From: Echinococcus granulosus
Lineage: Eukaryota > Platyhelminthes > Cestoda > Cyclophyllidea > Taeniidae
Reading direction: 5' to 3'
Assembly (NCBI RefSeq): GCF_000524195.1
Contig: NW_020170409.1
Location: forward strand, 671,004-735,003
Length of the DNA: 64,000 nt
This document shows positions 23,042-34,433 of this stretch, piece after piece (the first letter of the stretch is position 1; each line of letters starts with the position of its first letter). Position numbers and translations under genes: made by a program. The notes under the pieces were generated by a model. That model made no database searches. It was not told where the DNA came from and saw nothing but the letters and a program-made list of their open reading frames with translations.

Positions 23042-24727
23042 ATGTCGCACTCAGCGCTCAAAGACTGTGGTAATCGGTTTCTCGCTGCTTCAGACAACAC
23101 GCGAGCTATTGAGTGCTATACCCTTGCCATTAAGAAGAACGGCTCTATTTCTACCTATTACTCCAACCGAGCGCTCTGTTATCTGCAGATGAAACTCTAC
23201 GACCAGGCACTTGCTGATTGTCGGTAAGTTGGTCATTCTTCTGTTCCTCTATTATTTAACCCTTTGTTCCTCCACCCGCTCTCATATGTAACTTCAGGTG
23301 TCCATCCGCATCTCAAGTATTAACTGTAACCCCCAACACCTTTTCGACTACTCAAGATTATTAGTAATCGGCAAAGTTTTATGGTTTCGTTGATGATAAG
23401 TCCTCTGATAGGCATATTTCTGAAATCAATGAGATGAAGAATAGGTCCTGACTAGGCTGTGGGCCTATTCTTTTGGTAAGCAATGGCAAAAAGGACCGCT
23501 TCTTTTATTATCGTACTAGACGAGCTCTTGAGCTGGATCCAAGCAATCTGAAGGCTTTCTTTTTCGCGGGTCAATGCCATTTGGCTCTGGGTCATTATGA
23601 CGAGGCTGTGGCAAAACTCACCACTGCGCACTCGCTGGCTTTGGAGATACGCAAAAACTTCGGTGATGACATTACCGCGTCCATTCGACTGGCCAAACGA
23701 AAGCGTTTTGAGCAGCTGGACGAAAAACGCCGCCAGGAGGAGATCGAATTCCAGGCTAGTTGTCCGATTGTAACATTTTGAAGACGGCATGCCAATCAGA
23801 AGGACGCTGTTTTGCAAAGGTTCAGTGGGGCTGATAGACTTGACTAGCGGTGTGCATGACGTGTGTATAGCTACATGTATCCGGCGCGGAGATTGAATCT
23901 TGAGTATGAAAAGGCTTTCGTGGTGACATATACACCTCAAATGCGTCGCTCTGCTGCAATTTAGTATCCCGCTTTGTATTGAATCAGTAGAAGTGCCCGC
24001 CTGTACACGCGAAACTCGAATTCAGACGCATAACTCTTAATCTATAATTAGGTGCTTTCTGGTCTGGATAGGTTTACCTAAGGAAACTGATACTTGAGGA
24101 TGGTGAACGTCGACTGAAGGCCTTGCAAGACATCAGTGAAAAGGAGGAGAACAAGGGTGTCATGACGAAGTCGAAGAGAGTGGAGGATAATATGGAATCA
24201 TTTTCCCCTTCTGAATCTGGACAAGATACTCCGGACGGCGATAGAGACAGCGCTAACGTGGACGTTCAAGTCTCTATTCGACGTCCACCCCTAAATGCTA
24301 GCCAAATAGAGGCCGAAACAGCGGCTAGACTGCGTGATTTAGATGTCATTTTCGCTCAGGTTAGTATTCTTGCATAGGGCGAGTTTTCATTATAGACTCA
24401 TTTCTGGCTTTTTTCCTTAAATTAGGTCGATTGTACCTCCTCTCCCCTCTCATATTTCGTTCCTAGGTCGACGAGAGGCGAATGAAGCGGGAGTTACCCG
24501 ATTACCTCTGTGGGCAGATAAGTTTTGAGCTGATGCAGGATCCTGTGATCACCCCCAGCGGCATCACCTATGACCGCCATTCAATAGAGGCACACCTGAG
24601 GCAGGTTGGCCACTTCGACCCCATCACGCGGCAACCCCTGACACAAGACCAGCTCGTGCCCAACTTAGCAATGAAGGAGGTCATTTCAAAGTTCCTTGAA
24701 GAGAATCCATGGGCTGATGGCTTCTAA
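23042..24727 (+). CDS. STUB1: STUB1/CHIP: TPR co-chaperone and U-box E3 ubiquitin ligase
   Basis: CHIP docks on the C-terminal EEVD tails of Hsp70/Hsp90 and ubiquitinates their clients in the cytosol. Exons: 23042-23223, 23520-23754, 24072-24359 and 24467-24727, giving 321 residues (human 303). Residues about 1-120 are three TPR repeats with carboxylate-clamp-like positions kept: [16 protein letters not shown] and [10 protein letters not shown] charged helical linker follows, with an extra acidic Ser/Glu/Asp-rich stretch in exon 3 ([16 protein letters not shown]). The U-box covers about 244-318: [54 protein letters not shown]. The start [11 protein letters not shown] gives a shorter N-terminal tail than human. 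The second intron appears to begin with GC instead of GT. TOPORS follows on the same strand about 0.5 kb downstream. Confidence 0.96.
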
Positions 24728-24984
24728 GCACCTCGCTCTTTTTTCTCCTCTCATCCGCCCACCCGCCTACTTTCGTTGCTATGCGCAAACTTGTACAGTG
24801 AATTCTATTTTGTTCTTATCTTCTCTCTCTGTTTAATAATAGTTCAATAGCATAACATGTCCAGCTTGTAGCCTTCTGGTTTGTTTGTGCGTGCTTGCTT
24901 GGCTGCTTGTACCCGTGTGTCTACTTCTGAACTGTTAGGCCTTGCTTTTTGTCATTGCGGAATGTAGCTGGTACCCAAAACTTC

Positions 24985-24990
24985 AATAAA
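24985..24990 (+). promoter_or_regulatory. Candidate polyadenylation signal of STUB1
   Basis: AATAAA lies about 258 nt after the STUB1 stop codon and about 240 nt before the TOPORS start, so the two same-strand genes can be processed separately. Confidence 0.55.
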
Positions 24991-25228
24991 TGTATGATTT
25001 ATGCATAACATTTGCATTTATGCAGAGGTTTAATTGCATTGGGAACTTGTAAAATGATTTTGGCCTATTTACCCTAATAAGTCGAGATTTGATAATTGGT
25101 GATGCTACTTGTAGCATAGATTTGATTTTAACCCTCATTGGCATGTTACCACGTACTTTTTTGTTATACGATTTATGTTGATTATGGTTACAAGTGGTAA
25201 ACGCGTATCCTCTTGACTGACTCCAGCG

Positions 25229-28024
25229 ATGAATCACTCTTCGAAAAGTCGTTCACGATCTCCAATAGACCAACCTTGGTATCTAGCTACTACTTCATCC
25301 TCCGACTCCTCTCCGCACCCGCGTTCTACTGTAGTGGAAGGTGAACTTGCACTCTCCACCGTTCGAACACGATCCGGCCGGCGAAGGCACCAAGAGCTGC
25401 TCGAAGACACTACATCTAGGACCACTCGTGCAAGGAGTGTAGGTTACTCCTCTTCGTATATACACATTCCTTTGTTAACACACTCAACTTCCTTTTTTAA
25501 ACTCTCACAGCGCCTACGCCGCAGTCCTCGCTCTCTTGCACCGGTTACGGCTTCACATACCATGGATAGGGGTGTAGCTGGTGGTTCTTCTGCTTTGTCT
25601 TTCAATACCGAAGGGTCGGATAATTTTGGCAATGCAGGACCCAAAAACAAGTTGTTGAGGGATAGGGTGTTCAATGGCGCTGACACTGCTATTATACTTA
25701 CTACAGATTCCAATGCAGACGATGACTGTGCCATTTGTAGGGATCGAAAAGTCAACCAGTCCTACCTCCTGCCTTGCATGCACACTTACTGTTATCAATG
25801 CATCCTCCAGTGGGTGCGAATAAATCCCACCTGCCCTCTGTGCAAGGCTCTCGTGCAGAAAATTATCCACTCCATCAATTCCGACAATAACTTCAAGGAA
25901 TACGATATCCGTTCTTCGCCCAGAAATGTCATCAACCTCATGACCCCGATAGTCAACTTCCTCAATACCAATCTCCACCGATCTTCACTTGCTGTTTCAA
26001 ATGCTTCAGACACGTAGGCTAATTTTTTTTAGCAAGTAACACGAGTAGGTAAATTGTACTCCTAAAAACCCCTCTTTTGTTGTAAAACAAGGATTTTCCA
26101 CTCGGAGCCCCGCTCGACACTTCTTATGACCCTTGTCGTGCGTGCTCTCCGCACCACGACGATAAATCCGAACTTACTGAGACGCCTAGTCTACGTCAAC
26201 AAGTTCTATACCTACCCCACTCCCCTACCCGCCCACTCCAGCTCTGTGGAGACTCTTTCATGCCTCTCCCGCTGCACTAGTCGCTCATTTCTGGCGGAAA
26301 ACGAGGCTCTACAGACGCGTCTTATTGACTTCACCCAGAGAGAACTGTTCTACCTCGCACCCTGGGTAGACTACATGAATTCAAGTCGCGGGGCTGTGGC
26401 ACTTCAACCGCTGGGCGCGGGCAACTCTAACCCTTCGGAGGCACTAGGTCGATTGTCGATGGCCATAGTGCGTCGCATTGCATCCCACCTTGTGCCACTA
26501 ACCCGAGTGGACGATTTCGCCGATGCCATCAGAGGTATGGACGACCGAGATCAGGGTGGTGACGGACTCCTCGAATCCGTCTCCATCAGCTCCTTAAAAC
26601 ACTTCAGTTGGGAGCTTCTCCAATTCGCTAGGTTCTCTGGCACCCTGCAGGAGTATTACTCCCAGTCCTGCCTCTACGCGAATCACTTCACTGGAGGTAC
26701 TTGCACACATGCGCGGTAGCAGGTAGACGGATGGAATTTAAACTGTTCTATTGCTTACCTTCCAGGACATATGCGTCTAGAGCACAGTCCACAAATACAC
26801 ACTGCTGTTTACACAACTCCAAGAATCAATGGTGTGGCTGCTGGCGGTTTTGCGAATTCCCTCGAAGGAGTATCGAAGGAAACAGCGCAATGGTTATTCC
26901 GCCATCTCTTTAACGCGCCGCGATCGCCCTTTATGTCATTTACCTTGCATCCAGACGAAAATATCATTCGGGTGGCCTGCCAGGCCCTTCAATCCTCAGC
27001 TTCTTATAACCCCAGTAGGCTTATCAATTCGAACGACTCCGTCTACCATCTCCGACGTCATGGCATACGCGGCCTCCTATCGCGTATGGCCGAGCAGACC
27101 TGGTCTGACGAAGTGGCACAGATGGGACTTTGCGAGCTAATCGATCAGGCACGCATCGGGTCCGCCATGGAGAGGCTCACACATCAGGGGCGACACCTAG
27201 TTTTGCGTCGTATGGCCAATCTCATTGGCTTCTTCTCGCAACCAACTTACGCTGTCCGTCCAAACACTCCCCTTCCATCGGTGGAGCCCATAGGTCATGG
27301 TGAACCTTCTCAGGCTCCTTTACGACTTTTCAGACCTCACGCGACGTCTCTTCGGGAGCCAAACTCTGTAACGATCGCGCTGGGAGAGGGTAACTCCGAG
27401 ACGGAGGGAGGTGATGATGAAGCAATTATTGTTTCTGATAGTGAGGAGTCATCGACACAACACTCCCAAAGTGGTCGTTCTTCCATTCCTCGATGCTGTG
27501 TAGAGCACAGAAAACACTGTTGCTGTTGTTACCGGCGCAGATCGACGGAGCATATGACGCCTACTGAATTTGCACATATGTTCAAGGCATTTATAGAGTT
27601 CTACGAGGAGCGGCGCAGCAGGCGGAGGCTCCGTCCACAGATGCTGAATAGACCCTCCTCACCGATTGTAATCTCAGATGATGATGAGGAGGAGGATGAA
27701 GCAGAACCCCAACCAGGACCATCCAGGCCTCTGCAGAAAGAGTCGCCGCAGCAGACACCGCCACGGCAACCCATAAAAGTGGCGGAGGAGAACTCTGTAG
27801 GAGCCCTAGACGAGCTCCCTTCTGTTATTATTCGTCCGACCACAGCTAACGAATTCTACTCGCTGCTGCACCAGGCATTGGACTGCGATAAGCAAGAGGT
27901 TCCAAACGCCTCAGTGCCCAAGGCATCATCCTCACAACCCGTAGTCAAACAAGAGGAAGAGCCCAAACGACCCCCCAGACCTCTCTCGGCCCCACTAGTT
28001 ATTGAGTCAAATCCCAAAAAATAG
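25229..28024 (+). CDS. TOPORS: TOPORS-like RING E3 ubiquitin/SUMO ligase
   Basis: TOPORS is a nuclear RING protein able to attach both ubiquitin and SUMO. Proposed exons: 25229-25438, 25511-26013, 26092-26696 and 26766-28024, introns 72, 78 and 69 nt, giving 858 residues (human about 1045). The 72-nt first intron is in frame and free of stops, but has a GTAGGT donor and a long pyrimidine tract before CAG. The RING, residues about 143-181, has CAIC, PCMHTYCYQC and CPLC, followed by the TOPORS-specific IHSINSDNNFKEYDIRSS segment. A helical region after it matches the TOPORS middle part (QRELFYLAPWVDY). The C-terminal half is low complexity, with two candidate SUMO-interacting motifs (AIIVSDSEES near 657; PIVISDDDEEE near 738), a Cys cluster (RCCVEHRKHCCCCYRRR near 690) and Pro-rich tracts. 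Its stop lies only 127 bp from that of the opposing RPA2 gene. Confidence 0.9.
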
Positions 28025-28151
28025 TGACTGTACTCTGCGCTGTGCAAAGTTTCGGTGATTGAATATACTAGTTTCATTGCCTTGTATTTAAACGCATGCA
28101 TATACGTATCAAAAGTGGCAAATGGTAATTAGCCATGGGATCTCATGTATG

Positions 28152-29235
28152 TTACCTCTCAGTAACTCTGAAATGGTTGTCATCCACGGTCGAGTAGACA
28201 TGGCCTTCAGCGCTGAGAAAATCCAGGTCGTCCCTGCAGGGAAAAAGAGCTTGTATGGGTGGCATTCATTTTTAGGGGGATAATGGTGCACATCCATGAA
28301 GTTACCGTATTTGTTTCTCAGGGACGCCCCTCAATTTTTCACAAATTTGCGATACCGTAACTCCGTTATCGTCCAATGCTGCACGTACACAGGACAAAAC
28401 TTGGGATTGTAGAGCAGTCAAGCCGCGAATGTTGGTTACCATATTCACGGCGGAATCTTTTGTAGTGACATCGCCCTTAGTCTGGCTACTCGCTGCTTTG
28501 GCATGCAACATTCGGGCGTAGATGGTTTCCATAATGTGGCATGTTATTTCATTAAAGTCCGTCACCGGAAAAACCTTACGTAAGGAAAAAACAGTAGGTA
28601 ATATTATTTGGAAGTTCGTCTTTGTAACGTGTAGGATGAGACGATGCGAATCAAATGACCAGAATAATCTACCTTGAACGCAACAACGTTAATATCGCCC
28701 TGGAAACTGCGCACGTGGCCGTAGACACGAACATAAGTAAACTCTCTAAGTTTGCGGCCACTGCCTGAGTCTGCTGGGGAGTCCTAATTTCAAGAGTCAA
28801 AACGACAAACGAACTTACATCATCATCAACAAACTGTTTTACTAATACGGAGGGTCCAGTGTAGTCATCAATCTCATAGTCGATACGTGTTGCAGATTCA
28901 TTAACTGACCGAATCAAACCGACTAAGGTAACCTATAAGACTTTTATGTAGCAAGAGAAACAATCGTACCTGTGAGAACTGCACACCCGTAGAAGACACA
29001 AATTTGTCACCGTCTTGAGTAGCGGAGATAATTTCAGCGCAAGTGCAAGGCATTACGCCTCGATTTTGCAAGGCTTTCTAGATTGGGCGTTGGACAGTAC
29101 GAGAAAATTTACCTTTGCACTAGTGGTAGAAGAGCCTCTGAAAAATCCCCCACTTGCATCAGCAGTGCCACTAAAATTTCCAAAATCTATCAACTGCAAG
29201 ACGAACACTCCGTTCATACCTAAAGATGACCACAT
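28152..29235 (-). CDS. RPA2: Replication protein A 32 kDa subunit
   Basis: RPA2 is the middle subunit of the RPA trimer that coats single-stranded DNA in replication, repair and recombination. Exons: 29113-29235, 28970-29077, 28819-28932, 28673-28783, 28306-28574 and 28152-28233; introns 35, 37, 35, 98 and 72 nt; 268 residues (human 270). It starts MWSSLG, like human MWNSGF, then a Gly/Ser/Thr-rich N-terminal tail that in the family is a phosphorylation target. The OB fold covers about 50-150: CTCAEIISATQDGDKF, FSQVTLVGLIRSVN, YEIDDYTGP, VRVYGHVRSFQGDINVVAFK. A winged helix follows at about 195-268 and ends EGHVYSTVDDNHFRVTER, close to the human EGHIYSTVDDDHF. The upstream ATG codon in frame was chosen; the frame remains open only one codon further. 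It converges on TOPORS. Confidence 0.96.
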
Positions 29236-31379
29236 CACGCGACAGAAGACTGGATCTAAGCGTCGATATAGTTCGGCTAGTAGAAGGACTGGCTATTTAC
29301 GTTCCGGTTGTTCATTTGGCAAACCAAAGCATCCGCCATTAAATAATAAGGCAAAGCACATTCTTATTGATTCAAGGTGCGAAAAAATATTCTGCTGCGT
29401 TAAAAAGTAATTGCCCAGTTTGAAGATCAGAGATTACTTCATTTAAGTGCAAGCTCTGCACATTCGTTTCGTTTCGCCAAACACACAATTGGTTAAATTA
29501 GTATATATAGTGCTTCTTTTTACAAATATGTGAGAAAGAGGGTACAATAGCTACAAGAGATTGATAAACTTGCATTTTTAGCAACGCGGTTTCCAAAGAG
29601 CTTTTAAACATTACTTTTGCAAAGTTCAACTCGATTCAAATCAAAGTCCAAAGAAAGGGTTTTAAATGTTCCTTTTCAACAAAGTAGTCTTGCAAATGGC
29701 TTGAGCTTAGCCAGTTTCTAAAATTTTGTTTATGCCATTTTAACGACTTGTACCTGCTCTAAAACCCATTTTAAAATTTAAAGATCAATTGTGAAAGACA
29801 ATTGTGAAAGACAATTGTGCTCAAGTGCTCATTTTGCACTTTTGAAGTCTTTTTGTTAGGATTTAGAAATATTCACTTTAGAAATATGCTGAAAAGAGCT
29901 TAAACCATCATCGGCTGAAAATTACTCCACGTTCCACCTTCCATTACTTCCCGTTTCTCAAATTTTGTCTAAAGCTCTAAACTGAAGCCTTCTTTACCCC
30001 TCACAACACAAACTTTTGCTTGTGCTTGGGAAATGCTTTAATTGTTTAACTCTTGGCTTTGGCGAAGGGGTCCCCTTGGGTTTCTGCCGCTGTATCACGG
30101 AACTACTGTACCATTTCACCCAGATAAATGTGGATAGGTAGGTCTGAATTGAAAAGATGGCAAGGAAGAGTAGAAGCAGACCTTTACGCCCACGGAACTA
30201 TATTCAGTCCCATCCTTTGTGACGTAACTCTGCTTTCAGGCCAGTGTTCCTACGACTAGCTATGGATATGAGTGCTTTCCAGCACATTCTCCTCCCTCAC
30301 ATTCACTTCCCATACAAGACGCAACTCCAGATACAGTGGAATCACCAAGGGCGATCAGTTACGTTGAAGTCAAGTATCTTTTTAGCGGGATGGAAATCAG
30401 ATGATTAGCACAGTTGGCTTGTGGGTGCTTTTCTTAAAGCACCCATTACATTGTGATGACTGCCGCGGAGGATTAGTCAAGGATACCGCTGGGGTCAAAG
30501 CCTAAAGCAGGAGAAGGGCTATATAATACTTAAATTGTTTGTGTGATTCTTGTTTTTGGTAAAGGGATTACTTATGTGCTTCGAAATTGTACCTTCGTTA
30601 GGTGGACTGGACTGCCAGCCATGTCAGTTGCCACAATCCCTTCTGTGCGTCGGCAGTACATGGTCTGCCAGATTATCATGCCTTCTTTCGTCTTGAGGGA
30701 AGTGTCGAAGCGCTACACCTGCATAAACCATCTATCGTTCATGCCCACTTATAATATTTTAACATCTCTAGAATTTCTCCCAATAACTGGCCTGAATCCA
30801 AGCAATGCTTGTACGTTTATATTGAATACCAAAATCCATCAAAATAATTTTGCAAAAGTTGTACATAGGCTTCATGATTATTATTTTCCTCTCCTACGTC
30901 GTGCTTTACCCTTTTGGAATCAGATTGACGGTCAGTCTTTCTTCTGGAAAAGATCCTCTTAGAAAATACGTGACTTTCTTGTCTCCCACTCGACCGTAAA
31001 ATGACAAACCTGAAAGTAACTTCGACCAATTTAGTCAAATTTGGCAAATATAGGCGCAATGTCAAAAATATGAACTACAAGTATTCTCTTTCTGGTGATT
31101 AAGGTATGCTCATTTCCTCGCGTGCAACCCTGCACGTCTTTTTGTGGATGAAGGCAGGCGAATCCACACGCATTTTATTTTATGCGTGCAATAGTGGACA
31201 GTTAATGCCTGACAGATGGATTTGTCAAATGACGGTATCTTTGTTATGTAGTCACTGATTCTGCTCAAACCAGCACTCTTGAAGTAAGGACGTAGTAAAA
31301 TTTAATCATTTAGACAAAATGAGGCAAATGTAGCCGGAGTCATGGGTTAGGTGCTCTTTTAGGGTTTGAATGAACTTAC
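29236..31379. other. Spacer, no gene recognised
   Basis: This AT-rich spacer lies upstream of RPA2. I see only a 13-bp unit repeated about 2.7 times near 29785 and short unsupported ORFs, including a plus-strand one at 30543-30962 with no recognisable domain. Confidence 0.45.
29785..29819 (+). repeat. Short tandem repeat, 13-bp unit
   Basis: The unit CAATTGTGAAAGA occurs twice and then continues as CAATTGTG. CAATTG is palindromic within each unit. Confidence 0.8.
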
Positions 31380-34300
31380 GTTGAACTTTCCTGTGGCAGA
31401 CAATATTCGGTGGACAAACTCCATTGGTTGGTGTTTGCATCACCCTGTCAACTCGACTCTCCCCTGTCGTGAGGTAAGGTATTAGAACCTAAGTGCAAAA
31501 TGTTAATACATTAAATAGCACTTTATTTTGCAGTAAAAAAGGTAGTAATTGAAAGGAACTCTTCAGCTATGCGTATGTACTGCTTGTCGAATAGACGATG
31601 GAATTTTTGATAGGATTCGTTTTTCTGGAAACCTCAGCCAAAAACATGCTGGTAGTTCGTACCATTGCCACGTTCCAGGTGTAATGGATATACTCTAGTG
31701 GAAAGTGGGTATCATTTCTCAGAAGTGCCTCGTTGTCTTCTAGGTTTTCGTGTTTAAATTCATACATCTTATTAGCAAAGCACATTATTAAGTAGATGGC
31801 TCTGCATGTGGGATTAGAAGAGAGTTGCAGCACCAGCAGCATAAGTGGTGTGAACGGGGCACCACAAGAATAATCAGTACAATTACTCTCCTGCTATGTT
31901 TTTAATTAGGAGTTGGACAGAGTGCTTCCAATGGTAACAATTCTGCAGCGGTATTCTACTTAAATATTACTTCGACTTTGCAGAAGGCGCTTACCTAATG
32001 CGTACCGCCTTCATACAATTTTTCATATTCGTTGGAAAATATGGTCCTAATCGCTTACTTAAATATGCAAGCTTTTCAGCTCTCGCACGTCCTACCACCA
32101 TCGTGGAAGCACAATCGTCTCTCCCTGCATGTAGCGTCTCGGTCCTTCCGCACGCTTATAGTGCGCCACCCCTCTTACGTCCTCAGGGCTGATTCGGGGG
32201 TTACAGTGATGTGGGTTCATTTACAGCAGTGAATCAAGAGCACCGGTGGAAGTATCCGTTAATCCAGAAGGGTGAGATATTCATTAATAATATACGGAAG
32301 TCGGATGCCATTTTCTTTCTCCAGTTTTCATGGAACACTTATAAATGCCCCTTTGTAACTTTGAGTTCATCCTTTGTTCTTTTTTAAAATTATACACGGC
32401 CGAGTCCTACTGACTGCCCAAACTGTTGGCATGGATTGTTTCTTTCTTTTTAAATTTCCAACATAGATTGACATTACGATTCACCACACCTCCCAGCTCA
32501 AACCTTACAAATAACTTTATTAACTGTATCATTATACCATCAAACGGCTGCGGCCAGTATCCATGCCGGCTGTGACGGCCTTTATGCGTATTTGACGCCA
32601 ACAAACCATTGATGGTGGTGGTCCCTTCGGTGGGCGTTCCAGTAAGTGGACTGAAGTGGATAGCCAACAATTTACATGATGGCTGCGACAATTTTTTAAA
32701 GGCTATGAACACAACGTCAAGTGTTTGTTCTTGTCCGCAATAAAAGGACACTATGACCGGTGTAAGTGCCAGCGGGGATTGCATTGAAAAGTCCTTTATG
32801 TGAAGCTTAGGCGAAGGTGTAACAAACATCCTCCACGGGAAAAATACTGCCTTTTCTCATTAAATGCATCTCCATTAGTCATATTAAACTGTTCCTTCAA
32901 ATTGTTCGTACTCATTGTGTCTCATTTTTAGGAATAAATGAGATTTCCGAAGCTTCGCGACTTCGCCAATACCCATATGTTGTCAATGGTTTTCCACATA
33001 TGCATGCATTTATTTAGTTATACATCCTCGAGGAGTTTTCCGTTTACCACCCTTGGAATTCAAAATTTAGGCAAAATTGAGCCTAAACCACAACAAACAA
33101 TAAATTACCTCTTATGGCAGAGAAGAAATGGGTCAAATCTCATTGGTAAGTGCTATTCTCTACGGAAGTGATTTTGGTACCGCCTAGGACTGCTTGTTTA
33201 CTCGCAGTGGAATGAAACAACCCACGACCAACACTTACCCCGGAGTAGTGGCAGGAGACAACGATTTGCGGTGAACCCTCGAGCTGCCCTTTTTCATTCA
33301 CTCGGATGTAGTGGGGAGAGAGCGCAGCATGTTTTCCACTGGCTTTTGGCACTAGAATGGGAGTGAGGGAGGTGGAAATGCGGTTAAATTGAGTGAACTA
33401 TTACAGCGCCTGAGCAAAGACTTGTGCCTAAGAAGTCACTGACCTGTAGGTAAAAACTGGAATTCTAGAACACCCCAATCACAACTCTCTATGACTAATT
33501 CCAGTTGAATGATTGATGCCAATTCTGCATCTTACTGATTTCGTGTGCCTTTTATTTGGAATAAATTCGTATTTTTCACTGAGCACTTAAGGCTTGTTAC
33601 TGTTGTTTGAAATATTGCACAGTGGCATGGGGCATTTATGCTGATACGAAAAACCCACTGAATCTAACATATGTACTTCTGAACTCCGGAATATTTGATG
33701 AAGAACACTTGCTATTAGCGACGGAATTTAACTACCAGGCCGAGAAGGCGGAATCTGGCGAGTCTTGTTAGGAAATTGCCATAGTCGCTTGGGGGAGAAT
33801 TTTATTTAAGTGGCGAATTTTGGATGATGGAGTAAGCGATTTATGCAGATTTTTTCTTTTCATGAAAAATGTGCTTACCACTTTCACCCTTTCTGAGGAC
33901 TTCCAGTGTGCTGAGACCCTTTGGATAGCAGTCGAACGTGATGTTTCGTACATTGAAGCGCCCGAAGGTGCCTGTCAGCGCTATGACCTCATCATCTAGG
34001 CGTAAAATGCACAGGAGTCAACATTTAAGCAACATGCCTTTCTTCTTATTCAAGCGACATGCATGGTTAGGAGCTAGTTTATTTGAGAGTGAAGCATAAA
34101 GCTGGGAATATTGAGCTCCCTGATTAATGTAGTCGACTTTGCTACTTCCATTTGACAGCTTATACGTCTCTCGGGTGTTTGGGATTCTTTTTACTTTTAG
34201 ATCATCAATTGGCGAGAATTCAACTCTGGACTACAGTGGAACAGATAATGATGGAAACAGGTTTAAAATAAACACAGTTCTTTATGCTTGGAGGACAAGG

Positions 34301-34433
34301 GAAGAGTGTCCTTTTCTCGTAATGACTTTAAAGCACATTCTCAAGTGTAAAGTAGGGTTAGTAACTCACCAAATTGTGTGCATACTTCCTTCAAACGATT
34401 ACAATTAATGGGAGAGAAGATAGGGTGACTGGC
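31380..34433 (-). CDS. Exons of an unrecognised spliced gene
   Basis: Three consecutive minus-strand segments behave as real exons: 34370-34433, 33879-33995 and about 33231-33353. Each has an AG acceptor and a strong GT donor, and they join in one frame to read SPINCNRLKEVCTQF, then DDEVIALTGTFGRFNVRNI and TFDCYPKGLSTLEVLRKGES, then ASGKHAALSPHYIRVNEKGQ and IVVSCHYSG. Possible further exons downstream are about 31670-31800 (contains CFANKMYEFKHENLED) and 31380-31463 (contains GVCPPNIVCHRKVQ, ending at a GTAAGT donor), but I could not link them in frame. The upstream exons and the start codon are not identified. The protein family is not recognised; beta-strand-like patterns and several cysteines are all that can be said. 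Introns here are longer (about 370-530 nt). Confidence 0.5.

Noticed and set aside
32407..32829. 140-codon minus-strand ORF as an exon of the unnamed gene
   Set aside because: Its splice phase does not fit the end of the previous exon, its composition is not clearly coding, and no homology was recognised.
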